From NCBI RefSeq assembly GCF_024124905.1, contig NZ_JAMXST010000003.1, positions 496,001 to 560,000 on the forward strand: a stretch of DNA of 64,000 nt, read 5' to 3'. The stretch comes from Cellulosimicrobium cellulans. GTDB taxonomy: Bacteria > Actinomycetota > Actinomycetes > Actinomycetales > Cellulomonadaceae. The notes beneath the pieces are model-generated. The model made no database searches. It was not told the DNA's origin and worked only from the letters and a program-made list of their open reading frames with translations. A program made the translations under genes and the position numbers. Positions 18,407 to 27,894 of this stretch are shown here, piece after piece; position 1 is the stretch's first letter, and each line of letters starts with the position of its first letter.

Positions 18407-19578
18407 TCGAGGCCGACGTCCTGCTCGACGACGAGCAGCGGAAGCTCAGCCAGGTGGTGCGCGACTTCGCGGACAGCGTCGTCGCGCCCGCCGCCTACCG
18501 GTACGACACCGAGCGCCGACTGCCGATGGAGATCATCGCGCAGATGGGGGAGCTGGGGCTGTTCGGGCTCCCGTTCCCGCGCGAGATCGGCGGTCAGGGC
18601 CAGGACTACGTGTCGCTGTGCCTCGCCGTCGAGGCGCTGGCGCGCGTCGACCAGTCCATCGCGGTGACGCTCGAGGCGGGCGTCGGGCTGGGGATCGTGC
18701 CGATCTTCCGGCACGGGTCGCGCGAGCAGCAGGAGCGCTGGCTGCCCGACCTCCTCGCCGGGCGGGCGCTCGCGGCGTTCGGGCTCACGGAGGCCGACGC
18801 CGGCTCCGACGCGGGCGGCACGCGCACGACCGCACGGCTCGACGGCGACGAGTGGGTGATCGACGGCTCCAAGCAGTTCATCACCAACTCGGGGACGCCG
18901 ATCACGAGCCTCGTGACGATCACGGCCGTCACGGACGAGCACGTCAGCCAGGACGGCGAGGTGCGCAAGGAGCTGTCGAGCATCATCGTCCCCGCGGGCA
19001 CGCCCGGGCTCGAGGTCGGGCCGTCGTACGACAAGGTCGGGTGGCACACGTCGGACACGCACCCCCTCACGCTCACCGACGTGCGCGTGCCCGCCGGCAA
19101 CCTGCTCGGCGAGCGCGGCCGCGGGTACGCGAACTTCCTCCGCGCGCTCGACGAGGGGCGCATCGCGTTCGCCGCGCTGGCGACCGGCGCCGCGCAGGGC
19201 TGCCTCGAGGAGGCGCTGCGGTACGCGAAGGAGCGGGTCGTGTTCGGGCGCTCGATCGGCGAGAACCAGCACGTCGCCTTCACGCTCGCCCGCATGCAGG
19301 CGCGCGTCCACACCGCGCGGCTCGCGTGGCTCGACGCCGCGCAGAAGCTCGTGCGCGGCAAGGCGTTCAAGGCGGAGGCGTCGGTCGCCAAGCTCGTCGG
19401 CGGCGAGGCGGCGATGGCGAACGCGCGCGACGCGTCGCAGATCTTCGGCGGCTACGGCTTCCTCAACGAGAACCCGGTCGCCCGCCACTACCGCGACGCG
19501 AAGGTCCTGGAGGTCGGCGAGGGCACCACCGAGGTGCAGCTGATGGTCATCGCGAGGAGCCTGGGCCTGGACGGCTAG
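18403..19578 (+). CDS. fadE19: Acyl-CoA dehydrogenase (FadE19-like, probable isovaleryl/branched-chain)
   Basis: A 391-residue FAD enzyme that introduces the alpha-beta double bond in acyl-CoA. N-terminal helical domain to about residue 120, then the FAD/substrate segment FGLTEADAGSDAGG near 127-140, the KQFITNSGTP strand, and the C-terminal helical domain with YAKERVVFGRSIGENQHVAF and ASQIFGGYGFLNENPVARHYRDAKVLEVGEGTTEVQ. Glu373 sits in the EGT motif, the catalytic base position of MCAD/SCAD enzymes; classical isovaleryl-CoA dehydrogenases instead use a base elsewhere and have Ala/Gly there, so the substrate may be broader than isovaleryl-CoA. Gene order matches fadE19 next to accA1 in mycobacteria. 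Coupled to accA1 by ATGA; followed by a 55-nt palindrome before maoC. Confidence 0.85.
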   Translation: MIEADVLLDDEQRKLSQVVRDFADSVVAPAAYRYDTERRLPMEIIAQMGELGLFGLPFPREIGGQGQDYVSLCLAVEALARVDQSIAVTLEAGVGLGIVPIFRHGSREQQERWLPDLLAGRALAAFGLTEADAGSDAGGTRTTARLDGDEWVIDGSKQFITNSGTPITSLVTITAVTDEHVSQDGEVRKELSSIIVPAGTPGLEVGPSYDKVGWHTSDTHPLTLTDVRVPAGNLLGERGRGYANFLRALDEGRIAFAALATGAAQGCLEEALRYAKERVVFGRSIGENQHVAFTLARMQARVHTARLAWLDAAQKLVRGKAFKAEASVAKLVGGEAAMANARDASQIFGGYGFLNENPVARHYRDAKVLEVGEGTTEVQLMVIARSLGLDG

Positions 19579-19592
19579 GCCACGACCGACGC

Positions 19593-19647
19593 CGAACACG
19601 ACATAAAGGACGTTATCCGCCTCTTTCCGTCCTTCATGTCGTGCTCG
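19593..19647. repeat. 55-nt intergenic palindrome, copy E1
   Basis: Outer arms CGAACACGAC and GTCGTGCTCG pair with the next eight bases at 16 of 18; the inner core has lost symmetry. Lies inside the leucine operon between the acyl-CoA dehydrogenase and maoC. Confidence 0.75.
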
Positions 19648-19709
19648 ACGGCGGGTGAGGTCGTTCTCGGCGGACGTCGCCGAGGCCGAGGTGAGGAGGG
19701 AGGAGCAGC

Positions 19710-20339
19710 ATGCGCGAGGTGGTCCAGCGGGGCCTGTACTACGACGAGCTGGAGACGGGCGTGGTGTACCGCCACCGGCCCGGCCGCACGCTCACGGAGG
19801 CGGACGACGTCGTCTTCTCCACGCTCACGATGAACCACCAGGCGCTGCACCTCGACGCCGCGTGGGCCGCGACGCAGCCGTTCGGGCAGCGCCTCGTCAA
19901 CTCGATGATGACGCTGTCCACGCTGGTCGGGCTGTCGGTCGGGCAGGTCACGCAGGGCACGATCGTCGCGAACCTCGGCTTCCGCGAGGTCGAGTTCCCG
20001 AAGCCGCTGTTCCACGGCGACACGCTGTACGCGGAGACGGAGGTCGTCGAGAAGCGGCTGTCGGCGTCGCGCCCGGGCCAGGGCGTCGTCACGCTGGAGC
20101 ACCGCGGACTCAACCAGGACGGCGTCCTCGTCGCACGCGCCGTCCGCACCGCGCTCTTCTGGACCCGAGCCGCCCACGAGGCGGCATCCGCAGCACCCGG
20201 GGCCGGGCACCCCGGTGCTGCCGAACCCGGGATCGCTCCCCAGCCCGGCGCCCGCGTGGGGAGGGATCCAGGGCTCGGCGGCGAGAGCGGGTCTCACGAC
20301 CCCGTCCTGGAGCGCGGCGACGAGGAGGGCGCGTGGTGA
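19710..20339 (+). CDS. MaoC-like hydratase
   Basis: A 209-residue hot-dog-fold protein, ATG 19710 behind a strong AGGAGGGAGGAG run. The MaoC hydratase core spans about residues 8-155: [33 protein letters not shown], and [14 protein letters not shown]. In the classic hydratase 2 motif an Asp/His pair acts on enoyl-CoA; here Asp and His positions in the T-x-x-D ... N-H-Q-x-x-H-x-D stretch fit that role. The M. tuberculosis neighbour Rv2499c is the equivalent, so hydration of 3-methylglutaconyl-CoA is the expected step, which would replace the missing LiuC-type crotonase. Residues 171-190 are made by a 60-nt palindrome and the tail to 209 is non-conserved. Its stop overlaps the citE start. Confidence 0.82.
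   Translation: MREVVQRGLYYDELETGVVYRHRPGRTLTEADDVVFSTLTMNHQALHLDAAWAATQPFGQRLVNSMMTLSTLVGLSVGQVTQGTIVANLGFREVEFPKPLFHGDTLYAETEVVEKRLSASRPGQGVVTLEHRGLNQDGVLVARAVRTALFWTRAAHEAASAAPGAGHPGAAEPGIAPQPGARVGRDPGLGGESGSHDPVLERGDEEGAW
20220..20279 (+). repeat. 60-nt intragenic palindrome, copy A4
   Basis: Arms 20220-20242 and 20257-20279 pair at 20 of 23. Same reading frame as A1/A2, coding AEPGIAPQ ... RDPGLGGE in the MaoC tail. Confidence 0.85.
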
Positions 20340-21229
20340 GCGACGCCGTCGGCGTGCCCCGCACCGTGCCCGACGACGCGGGGTCGCCCGGGTGCGGACT
20401 CGGGCCGGCGCTGTTGTTCTGCCCCGGCGACCGGCCGGACCGGTTCGGCAAGGCCGCCGAGCGCGCCGACGCCGTCATCCTCGACCTCGAGGACGCCGTC
20501 GCCGCGCCCGCGAAGGACGCCGCGCGGCGGGCGGTCGTCGAGGCGTCCGCGACGCTGGACCCGGCGCGGACGGTCGTGCGGGTCAACGCCGTCGGGACGC
20601 GCGAGCACGCGCTCGACGTCGCGACGCTCGCGGACACGCGGCTGCGCACGGTCATGGTCGCCAAGGCCGGGCCGGAGCTGCTGGGCTCGCTCGGTGCGCT
20701 CGCGGCCACCCTCCCGGGTGTCCGGGTCCTCGCGCTGTGCGAGACGGCGGCGGGCGTGCTCGCGGCGCCCGAGCTCGCCCGGCGACCCGAGGTCGTCGCG
20801 CTCATGTGGGGCGCGGAGGACCTCGTCGCGTCGCTCGGCGGGACGTCGAGCAGGCGTCCGGACGGGAAGTACCGCGACGTCGCGCGGCACGCGCGGTCGG
20901 CGGTCCTGCTCGCCGCCGGTGCCGCGGGCAAGGCCGCGGTCGACGCCGTGCACGTCGACGTCGGCGACCTCGACGGGCTGCGGGCCGAGGCCGAGGACGC
21001 CGCCGCGTCCGGGTTCGCCGCGACCGCGTGCATCCATCCGAGCCACGTCCCCGTGATCCGCGCCGCCTACGCCCCGACGCCGCAGGAGGTGGCCGCGGCG
21101 CGGGCGCTGCTCGACGCGGCGGCCGCGAACCCCGGCGGCCCGGACGCCGTCTTCACGCACGACGGCCGGATGGTCGACGGCCCCGTGCTGCGCCACGCGG
21201 AGGCCGTGCTGCGCCGGGCGGCCACCTGA
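20336..21229 (+). CDS. citE: CitE-like HMG-CoA/beta-hydroxyacyl-CoA lyase
   Basis: A 297-residue TIM-barrel lyase of the HpcH/HpaI-CitE family. GTG 20336 is preferred over GTG 20333 because GAGGAGG at 20322-20328 is seven bases away. Motifs: [26 protein letters not shown] (Glu/Asp region), [21 protein letters not shown] and [13 protein letters not shown], the Mg2+ and acyl-CoA binding residues of the family, and [11 protein letters not shown] near the end. There is no citrate lyase alpha or gamma gene, so it is not a citrate lyase subunit. The mycobacterial counterpart Rv2498c lies in the same gene set and has been linked to HMG-CoA cleavage in leucine catabolism, giving acetyl-CoA and acetoacetate; this is the likely final step of the operon. 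Confidence 0.85.
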   Translation: MSDAVGVPRTVPDDAGSPGCGLGPALLFCPGDRPDRFGKAAERADAVILDLEDAVAAPAKDAARRAVVEASATLDPARTVVRVNAVGTREHALDVATLADTRLRTVMVAKAGPELLGSLGALAATLPGVRVLALCETAAGVLAAPELARRPEVVALMWGAEDLVASLGGTSSRRPDGKYRDVARHARSAVLLAAGAAGKAAVDAVHVDVGDLDGLRAEAEDAAASGFAATACIHPSHVPVIRAAYAPTPQEVAAARALLDAAAANPGGPDAVFTHDGRMVDGPVLRHAEAVLRRAAT

Positions 21230-21240
21230 GCGGTGCTCCC

Positions 21241-21258
21241 ATGGGGACCGGTCCCCAT
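21241..21258. promoter_or_regulatory. ATGGGG-N6-CCCCAT palindrome upstream of the Sel1/papain-like gene
   Basis: Part of a perfect 20-bp palindrome (21240-21259). Its centre is 42.5 bases before the first base of the -10 box TAGCCT, exactly as for the matching site upstream of the WXG100 gene at 61849. Could also act as terminator for citE. Confidence 0.55.
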
Positions 21259-21291
21259 GCCGGGGCGGTGCGGTGCGTCGGGGGCGCCGCA

Positions 21292-21297
21292 TAGCCT
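21292..21297 (+). promoter_or_regulatory. -10 box, leaderless start at 21304
   Basis: TAGCCT followed by six bases and the GTG start; no ribosome site, so a leaderless mRNA is likely. Confidence 0.5.
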
Positions 21298-21303
21298 CTC
21301 CCC

Positions 21304-23559
21304 GTGACCGACGTGAACGCCCCGGACCCGCAGGAGCAGCACTGGACCGAGGGCTTCCCGCACCTCGCCGACCGGGCCGCGACGCTGCTCGGCGTCGACG
21401 TCGCGACGGTCGCGCGCCACCACAAGGTCGTCCCGGGCGGGTTCCACGTGTGGACCCCGGGTCGCGGGGGCGCGCAGGCGATCGTCGGGTTCGACGGCTC
21501 GGCGTACGTGCGGGAGTCATGCTTCACGCAGGCCCAGATGGTGGAGGCGTTCCACGCCGGTCACCGCAACGACGCGAACGCCGCGACCCTCCCGGTGAAC
21601 CACGCGGCGTCGGCGGTGGCCTCGATGGTCGGGATCCTGCGCGGAGAGCCGGCGCAGCCCGCGACGCCCGTCGGCCCGAGCGAGGCAGAGCTCGCCGAGC
21701 TCGTCGGCGGCGCGTTCGAGCAGACGACGCCGGACGAGATCGCCGCACGGCTGCGCGCCCGCGGCAAGGGCGCGTTCGTCGTCGTGGGCGTGGACCGCGC
21801 GCACGGGCCGGGCCACTGGTACGTCGCGTACTTCGACGGCGAGCAGGTGCTCGCGCTCGACCCGATCGCCAACGGCCGCACCGCGTGGCCGCCGCCCGCG
21901 GCGGACGCGGTGCGCTGGTGGGCGGACGGGACGCCGACGACGGCGCCCGCGCGGGTCGTGCTCGACGTCCGGTCGGCCACGGGTCGCCGCGTGTGGACGC
22001 AGACGACGCCGTTCCTCGCCCCGACGGCGCAGTCGTTCCTGGACTGGGTCGCGACCCTGCCCGCGGAGAAGGTCGTGAAGGGCTACCAGGTCTGGCACGG
22101 CTTCTGGTGGGTCGTCCTCTCGGCGTCGGGCGACGACCTGCGCGTCGCCGTCACGGACCTCACGAAGGACGGGATCTCGACGCTCACCTGGGACGTCGAC
22201 CCGATGCTCGACACCTACCGGCAGCAGCGGGAGATGGTCGCGTTCTGCAAGGTCGGCTCGAAGAGCACGCGCTTCACGGAGACCGTGCTCGTCTACAACG
22301 ACGTGTACGACGCCCCGGAGATGTTCGTCGAGCGCACCCGGCCGGTGGGCGACGGGGCGTCGGGGTGGGTCGTGAAGTCGATCGCCGCGCAGCCTCGGGG
22401 CGGCCTCGTTCCCGTGCCGGCGCACGAGCTGTACCGCCGGGCGCCGCACCTCGTGCGCTACCTCTCGCTCCCGGAGGGCTTCCGGGCGGTGTGGGCGAAG
22501 AACCGGACGAACCAGATCTGGAACCCGGACGGCGAGCTCGTCTGGGACGCCGACGCGCGCGACGCGGCGAACGCGGCCGCAGCGGCGCAGCAGGGGACGG
22601 CGACGGGCGCACCCGCTCCGGCGACGGGCACGGGGACCGGCGACGCCCGGGCAGCCGACGCCGCGGCCGCCTCCTCGTCGGCGGGTGACGCGTCGGCGAG
22701 CGCGACCGGCCAGGGGGCGTCGACGTCGGGCACCACCCGCCCTCGGGGGAGCGTCGCCTACGAGGCGGCGCGCGACGCGCTCGACGACCGCGCCGCGAGC
22801 CGCGAGCGGGTGCTGGCCGCCGCGCACGGGCTGCGCGACGCGTTCGTCCGCAACGAGCACATGATCGGCCTCCTGCCGGCCGACGCGGAGCAGGTGCTCG
22901 TCGACACGTACCGGAGGGCCGACGCGGGCGGGGCGGACGCGGTGTCGCGCGAGGCGGCGACGTCCTGGGTGCGCGAGGCGTACTTCCGCCGGCTGCCGCT
23001 CGCCGCGGAGGCCGCCGAGCGGGTCGACCGGCTCGCCGAGGACGACCCTGACGGCGGCGCGCACGTGCTGCGCGGGTGGATGCGCTACAACGGCTACGGG
23101 TTCGCGCAGGACGCCGCGGCGGCCGTCGCGGACCACGAGGAGGCGGCGCGCCGCGGCAACGCCGACGCGCTGTTCGAGCTGTCCGTCCTCACCGCGACCG
23201 GACAGGGCACGCCCGTGGACGAGGCGCGCTCGCGCGCGTTCCTCGAGCAGGCCGCGGACGCGGGCCACCCGCGGGCGCTCTACAACCTCGCGGCGGAGCA
23301 CGCGACGGGTCGGGGCCGTCCGCGGGACTCCGCGCGCGCCCTGGAGCTCTACCTCGCGGCGGGCGACCGCGGCAACGGCCGCGCGGCGTTCACGGCGGGC
23401 GTCATGATGCTCACGGGGGACGGGTCCCTGCCCGACTCGGCCCGCGCCGGCCGGGCGTTCGCGCTCGCCGAGGACCTCGGGTTCGACGTGCGCGACGCCG
23501 CCGCGCAGTTCCCGCCGCAGCTCGCCGAGCAGGTCGTCGGAGCGCTCGCCGCGGACTGA
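21304..23559 (+). CDS. Papain-toxin-like domain fused to Sel1 repeats, unknown function
   Basis: A 751-residue cytoplasmic-looking protein from GTG 21304. Residues about 95-210 resemble polymorphic-toxin papain-fold/glutamine deamidase domains: LPVNHAASAV, a GGAFEQTTPDEIAARLRARGKGAFVVVGV stretch, then GHWYVAYFDGEQVLALDP and a WPP loop. His171 and Asp186 fit the catalytic His and Asp, but the Cys expected near residue 100 (an NC-x-x-C motif in toxins) is absent; the nearest Cys is Cys73. Residues 240-410 are an unrecognised mixed domain, 420-480 an Ala/Gly/Thr linker, and about 583-735 at least four Sel1/TPR-like repeats. No signal peptide or membrane helix. It may be an inactive or differently acting relative, a decoy or an adaptor; this is inference. 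Codon use matches neighbours. Confidence 0.6.
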   Translation: MTDVNAPDPQEQHWTEGFPHLADRAATLLGVDVATVARHHKVVPGGFHVWTPGRGGAQAIVGFDGSAYVRESCFTQAQMVEAFHAGHRNDANAATLPVNHAASAVASMVGILRGEPAQPATPVGPSEAELAELVGGAFEQTTPDEIAARLRARGKGAFVVVGVDRAHGPGHWYVAYFDGEQVLALDPIANGRTAWPPPAADAVRWWADGTPTTAPARVVLDVRSATGRRVWTQTTPFLAPTAQSFLDWVATLPAEKVVKGYQVWHGFWWVVLSASGDDLRVAVTDLTKDGISTLTWDVDPMLDTYRQQREMVAFCKVGSKSTRFTETVLVYNDVYDAPEMFVERTRPVGDGASGWVVKSIAAQPRGGLVPVPAHELYRRAPHLVRYLSLPEGFRAVWAKNRTNQIWNPDGELVWDADARDAANAAAAAQQGTATGAPAPATGTGTGDARAADAAAASSSAGDASASATGQGASTSGTTRPRGSVAYEAARDALDDRAASRERVLAAAHGLRDAFVRNEHMIGLLPADAEQVLVDTYRRADAGGADAVSREAATSWVREAYFRRLPLAAEAAERVDRLAEDDPDGGAHVLRGWMRYNGYGFAQDAAAAVADHEEAARRGNADALFELSVLTATGQGTPVDEARSRAFLEQAADAGHPRALYNLAAEHATGRGRPRDSARALELYLAAGDRGNGRAAFTAGVMMLTGDGSLPDSARAGRAFALAEDLGFDVRDAAAQFPPQLAEQVVGALAAD

Positions 23560-23608
23560 CCGGACAAAAGACGCTCACAGCCCGTTCCACTTGCGGGCCC
23601 GGGCATCG

Positions 23609-23614
23609 TATGGT
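23609..23614 (+). promoter_or_regulatory. -10 box, leaderless start at 23622
   Basis: TATGGT followed by seven bases and GTG 23622. It includes the ATG at 23610, arguing against that ATG as the start. Confidence 0.45.
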
Positions 23615-23621
23615 CACTCGC

Positions 23622-24209
23622 GTGAACGTCTACGTCGTCCTGTCCCGCAGCCGTACGGTCCTGTCGCGGACGATCGCGCTGGCGACCCGCGACGAGTTCA
23701 CGCACTCCTCCCTGGCGCTCGATCCGGGGCTCGAGCTCATGTTCAGCTTCGGGCGCCGTCGGGCCGGGAACCCGTTCGTCGGGTGCTTCCGGCGCGAGCG
23801 GTTCGACGACGGCCTGTACCGCGGCATGGACGTCGTGCCCGGCGTCGTGCTCGCGGTCCCCGTGACGCCGGAGCAGCACGAGGCGATCCGGGTGCGGATC
23901 ACCGAGTTCCTGCTGGACTCGCACGCGTTCTCCTACAACGTGCGCGGCCTCGTCGGGGCCCGGTTCGGCCGCGGCCACGAGGTGGAGGACCGGTTCTTCT
24001 GCTCCGAGTTCGTCTACCACGTGCTGCACGGCGCGGGAGTGTGCGACCTCGGCGTCGAGCGGTGGCAGGTGCGACCGCAGACGCTCCTCGACCTGCCGGG
24101 CCGCGTCGTCTTCCGAGGCGACCTCAAGGACTACGTCGCGGCGCACGGCGCGCTCGAGACCCTGCCGTCGCTCACGTTCGGCCACGTCCGCGAGCGCGTG
24201 CTCGGCTGA
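23622..24209 (+). CDS. Permuted NlpC/P60 (YaeF/YiiX-type) papain-fold hydrolase
   Basis: A 195-residue protein, GTG 23622 (leaderless; ATG 23610 is the alternative). Seen: an N-terminal strand NVYVVLSRS, the His motif DEFTHSSLALD near residue 30, and the Cys motif DRFFCSEFVYHVL near residue 130. Having His before Cys is the circularly permuted NlpC/P60 order found in YiiX/YaeF-type amidases and thioesterases, which act on lipids, peptides or amide bonds rather than typical wall peptides. No signal peptide, so cytoplasmic. It directly follows the papain-like/Sel1 gene on the same strand, 62 bases apart, but with its own putative promoter. Substrate unknown. Confidence 0.68.
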   Translation: MNVYVVLSRSRTVLSRTIALATRDEFTHSSLALDPGLELMFSFGRRRAGNPFVGCFRRERFDDGLYRGMDVVPGVVLAVPVTPEQHEAIRVRITEFLLDSHAFSYNVRGLVGARFGRGHEVEDRFFCSEFVYHVLHGAGVCDLGVERWQVRPQTLLDLPGRVVFRGDLKDYVAAHGALETLPSLTFGHVRERVLG

Positions 24210-24281
24210 TCCCGGCACGGCGGCACGGCGGCACGGCGGTACCGCGGGTCCGGTGCGACGCCGCGCGGGTCGAGACGCGCG

Positions 24282-25694
24282 TCAGCCGACCCGCAGCGCC
24301 GCCACGATGTCCTCGACCCGCTGCTTCGCGTCCCCGAAGAGCATGCCCGTGTTCTCGCGGAAGAACAGCGGGTTCTGCACCCCGGCGTAGCCGGCCGCCA
24401 TCGAGCGCTTGAAGACGACGACCTGCCCGGCCTCCCACACGTGCAGCACCGGCATGCCCGCGATGGGGGAGCCGGGGTCGTCGAGCGCGGCCGGGTTCAC
24501 GGTGTCGTTCGCGCCGATGACGAGCACGACGTCCGTGTCCGCCAGGTCGTCGTTGATCTCGTCCATCTCCAGCACGATGTCGTACGGGACGCGCGCCTCG
24601 GCGAGCAGGACGTTCATGTGCCCGGGCAGGCGACCCGCGACCGGGTGCACCCCGAAGCGGACCTCGGCACCGCCGTCGCGCAGGAGCTCGACGAGCTCCG
24701 CGACGGGGTACTGCGCCTTGGCGACCGCCATGCCGTAGCCCGGCGTGATGACGACGCTGCGGGCGTCGCGCAGGAGGGCCGCGACGTCGTCGGCGCTCAC
24801 CTCGCGGTGCTCGCCCTGCGGGCCCTCGCCGCCCCCGGCGGGCGCGGCGCCCTCCTCGGCTCCGAACCCGCCGAGGATGACGGACACGAACGACCGGTTC
24901 ATGGCCCGGCACATGATGTAGCTGAGGATCGCACCGGAGGACCCGACGAGCGCTCCGGTGACGATGAGCAGGTCGTTGCCGAGCATGAAGCCCGCCGCGG
25001 CGGCGGCCCAGCCGGAGTACGAGTTGAGCATCGACACGACGACGGGCATGTCGCCCCCGCCGATCGACGCGACGAGGTGCCAGCCGAGCGCGAGCGACAC
25101 GACCGTGAGCAGGAGCAGGGGCCAGATCGACGGCGCGACGACGAACCACACCACGAGCCCCAGGCTCACGACGAGCGCCGCGAGGTTGAGCAGGTTCCGG
25201 CCGGGGAGCTGGAGCGGGGCCGATCGCGTGCGCCCCGACAGCTTGAGGAACGCGACCACGGAGCCGGTGAACGTCACTGCGCCCACGAGCACGCCGAGCG
25301 AGACCTCCACGAGGTGCGCGACGTCGTCGGACCCAGCGGCCTGCGCGGTGAGGTAGGAGTTGAAGCCGACCAGCACGGCCGCGGCGCCGACGAAGCTGTG
25401 CAGGATCGCGATGAGCTCCGGCATCTGCGTCATCTCGACGCGGCGCGCGCGCCACGTCCCGACCGCCGCGCCCACGAGGAGCACGAGCGCGATGAGCAGC
25501 GCGGTGACGAGCACGGGCCGGGCGCTCGTGCCGAGCGCGAGCACGATCGTCGCGGCCAGCGCGAGGACCATGCCGACCATGCCGAGCACGTTGCCGCGGC
25601 GCGCGGACTCCTGCTTCGACAGCCCCGCGAGGCTCAGCACGAACAGGACGGCGGCGAGGACGTAGACCGCCTGGGCGACGGACGTCGCGGTCAT
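24282..25694 (-). CDS. pntB: NAD(P) transhydrogenase beta subunit
   Basis: A 470-residue membrane subunit of the proton-translocating transhydrogenase, which uses the proton gradient to reduce NADP+ with NADH. About nine hydrophobic helices fill residues 1-265 (for example [17 protein letters not shown] and the [16 protein letters not shown] segment with conserved residues for proton conduction). Residues 295-470 are the soluble NADP-binding domain III with [38 protein letters not shown] and [15 protein letters not shown] 25694 overlaps the pntA stop by four bases. The gene ends facing the papain-fold gene, with a short 72-base convergent gap. Confidence 0.95.
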   Translation of the reverse strand: MTATSVAQAVYVLAAVLFVLSLAGLSKQESARRGNVLGMVGMVLALAATIVLALGTSARPVLVTALLIALVLLVGAAVGTWRARRVEMTQMPELIAILHSFVGAAAVLVGFNSYLTAQAAGSDDVAHLVEVSLGVLVGAVTFTGSVVAFLKLSGRTRSAPLQLPGRNLLNLAALVVSLGLVVWFVVAPSIWPLLLLTVVSLALGWHLVASIGGGDMPVVVSMLNSYSGWAAAAAGFMLGNDLLIVTGALVGSSGAILSYIMCRAMNRSFVSVILGGFGAEEGAAPAGGGEGPQGEHREVSADDVAALLRDARSVVITPGYGMAVAKAQYPVAELVELLRDGGAEVRFGVHPVAGRLPGHMNVLLAEARVPYDIVLEMDEINDDLADTDVVLVIGANDTVNPAALDDPGSPIAGMPVLHVWEAGQVVVFKRSMAAGYAGVQNPLFFRENTGMLFGDAKQRVEDIVAALRVG

Positions 25695-27292
25695 CGGGCC
25701 ACCTCCTGCGCACGCGCCGGGGCGTCCTTGCGGAACATGCGGATCATGCGGTTCGCCACGAGGAAGCCACCGAAGATGTTGATGCTCGCGACGGTCGCGG
25801 CGAGCAGCGCGAGCGTCGTGACGACCCAGTCGTCCGAGCCGATCTGCAGGAGCGCGCCGACGAGGATGATGCCGGAGATCGCGTTGGTCTGGGCCATCAG
25901 CGGCGTGTGCAGCGAGTGCGTGACGTTCGAGATCACGTAGTACCCGACGATCACCGCGAGCGTGAACACCGTGACGTGCCCGACGAGCGACGGCGGCGCG
26001 AACGACAGCGCGAGCGTCACGAGCACCGCGGCGAGCGCGGCGCCCACGGTCCGACGACGGCGGCTCAGGCTCGCGGCCGACGCCGCCTCCGCGGCGGCCC
26101 GCTCGCGTGCCGCGGCCTCCAGCGCGGGGTCGGGTGGTGGCGCGGTCGACCCCGGGGCCGGGGCCGCGCTCACCGCGACGGGCGGCGGCGGCCACAGCAC
26201 CTCGCCGTCGCGCGCGACGGTCATGCCGCGCTGCACCGGGTCGTCGAGGTCGAGCGCGAGCTCGCCGTCCTTGCCGGGCGTGACCAGCTCCAGCAGGTGC
26301 ACGACGTTCGTCCCGAGGAGCTGCGACGTGTGCTGGGGCAGGCGCCCGGCGAGGTCGGTCCAGCCGACGACCACGACGCCGTTCTCCGTCACGACGCGTT
26401 CGCCCGGCACCGTGAGCGCGCAGTTCCCGCCGCCCGAGGCCGCGAGGTCGACGACGACGCTCCCGGGGCGCATCCCGGCGACCGCATCGGCCGTGAGGGT
26501 CCGCGGGGCGCGGCCGCGCACGAGCGCCGTCGTGATGACGACGTCGGCCTCGGCGGCCTCGCGCGCGTACACCGCGAGGGCCGCGGCCTCCTGCTCGGGC
26601 GTGAGCGGCTTCGCGTAGCCGTCGGCGGACATGCCCTGCTGCGCCGCGGGCTCGCGCACGGCCGTGCCGCCCATGGACTCGATCTGCTCGGCCGCCTCGG
26701 ACCGCACGTCGAACGCGCGCACCTGCGCGCCCAGGCTCGCCGCCGCGCCGACCGCGGCGAGGCCCGCGACCCCGCCGCCGATGACGAAGACCCTCGCGGG
26801 CGGCGTCTTGCCCGCGGCCGTGACCTGCCCGGCGAACATGCCGCCGTACTCGCCGGCCGCCTCGACGACCGCGCGGTACCCCGCGACGTTGGACAGCGTG
26901 CTCAGCACGTCGAGGGCCTGCGCGCGCGAGATGCGGGGCACGGCGTCGAGCGCGAGCGCGGTGACGCCGCGGGTGGCGAGGCGCTGCACGAGGTCGGGGT
27001 CGTTCGCGGGGCCGAGCATCGCGACGAGCGTCGCGCCCGGGCGCAGGAGCGCGACCTGGGCGTCCGTCGGCGCGTTCACCGCCGTGACGACGTGGGCGCC
27101 CCACGCGGCCGCGGCGTCGACGACCGTGGCGCCCGCCGCCTCGTACGCGGCGTCGGAGAACGTGGCCCCCGCGCCGGCGTCGTGCTCGACGACCACCTCG
27201 TACCCGAGCGCCCGCAGGCGCTCGACCGTGCGCGGGGTCGCGGCGACCAGCCGCTCCCCGTCCCTCACCTCGCGGGGGACACCGATCCTCAC
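25691..27292 (-). CDS. pntA: NAD(P) transhydrogenase alpha subunit
   Basis: A 533-residue protein. I place the start at GTG 27292 because AGGAG lies seven bases upstream and the product then begins [20 protein letters not shown], the family's normal N-terminus; an in-frame ATG at 27319 adds nine residues. Domain I (residues 1-370) binds NAD(H): [20 protein letters not shown] Rossmann loop near 170-190 and the [12 protein letters not shown] segment. A Pro/Ala/Arg linker (about 375-420) leads to four membrane helices (425-525). The fused alpha arrangement is like E. coli PntA rather than the split three-subunit form. A TAGGCT box at 27368-27363 is a plausible -10. Confidence 0.93.
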   Translation of the reverse strand: MRIGVPREVRDGERLVAATPRTVERLRALGYEVVVEHDAGAGATFSDAAYEAAGATVVDAAAAWGAHVVTAVNAPTDAQVALLRPGATLVAMLGPANDPDLVQRLATRGVTALALDAVPRISRAQALDVLSTLSNVAGYRAVVEAAGEYGGMFAGQVTAAGKTPPARVFVIGGGVAGLAAVGAAASLGAQVRAFDVRSEAAEQIESMGGTAVREPAAQQGMSADGYAKPLTPEQEAAALAVYAREAAEADVVITTALVRGRAPRTLTADAVAGMRPGSVVVDLAASGGGNCALTVPGERVVTENGVVVVGWTDLAGRLPQHTSQLLGTNVVHLLELVTPGKDGELALDLDDPVQRGMTVARDGEVLWPPPPVAVSAAPAPGSTAPPPDPALEAAARERAAAEAASAASLSRRRRTVGAALAAVLVTLALSFAPPSLVGHVTVFTLAVIVGYYVISNVTHSLHTPLMAQTNAISGIILVGALLQIGSDDWVVTTLALLAATVASINIFGGFLVANRMIRMFRKDAPARAQEVAR

Positions 27293-27548
27293 GTGCGGGC
27301 TCCTCACCTCGTCGAGCATCGTGGGCGCCCGCGCGACCGGGGACGACGGCGGGTGCGCCGCGAGCCTATCGGGGGTCGCCCGCGTCGTCCCGGGTCGAAC
27401 GTCCCCGGGCGGGCGAGCCTCGACCTGGTCGGCGCTCGTCGCGCCGCGGCGGGGAGCGGCGGGGAGTTCTCACCATCGCGCGAGGTGGCGCCCCCGGCGC
27501 CGGGTCCGCGAGGATCGGGGCGCCATCCGCTCAGACCCAGGGGGAACC

Positions 27549-27875
27549 ATGCGCCGCACCACCACCCGTACCGCCGTCCTCGCGCCCGTCGTCGCGCTGT
27601 GCACCGTCGCGCTCGCCGCGTGCTCCGTCAGCGCGAACCTCACCGTGCCGGCCTCGAAGATCGCGCAGGACGCGGAGGGCGCGCTCGCCGAGATCGGCGA
27701 GGCGGACGTCGACTGCGGCGAGGAGAACGTCGACCTGGTGGACGGCGAGGTCGTCGAGTGCGAGCTCACCGACCCGGCGTCCGGGGAGGTCTACGACACG
27801 ACCGTCACGCTGTCCGACGTCGACGGGACGAAGTACCACGTCGACGTGAAGGTCGCCGACGCCCCCCAGGGCTGA
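27549..27875 (+). CDS. DUF4333-like lipoprotein
   Basis: A 108-residue exported lipoprotein, ATG 27549 behind AGGGGGA. Signal peptide with lipobox LAAC at about residues 22-25, so Cys25 is lipidated. The mature part (SANLTVPASKIAQDAEGAL ... VDCGEENVDL ... EVVECELTD) has two Cys spaced as in the actinobacterial DUF4333 domain and probably a disulfide. These small domains are common in mycobacterial and related envelopes; function unknown. It converges on the flippase-like gene with only 19 bases between stops. Confidence 0.7.
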   Translation: MRRTTTRTAVLAPVVALCTVALAACSVSANLTVPASKIAQDAEGALAEIGEADVDCGEENVDLVDGEVVECELTDPASGEVYDTTVTLSDVDGTKYHVDVKVADAPQG

Positions 27876-27894
27876 CCCGGGCCGGTCCCCCGGG

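Noticed and set aside
20336-21229. Citrate lyase beta subunit
   Set aside because: No alpha or gamma subunit genes, and the leucine-type neighbours indicate the HMG-CoA-type CitE-like role.
27320-27548. Short gene between pntA and the DUF4333 lipoprotein
   Set aside because: No frame with start, ribosome site and normal codon bias; it looks like two promoters.
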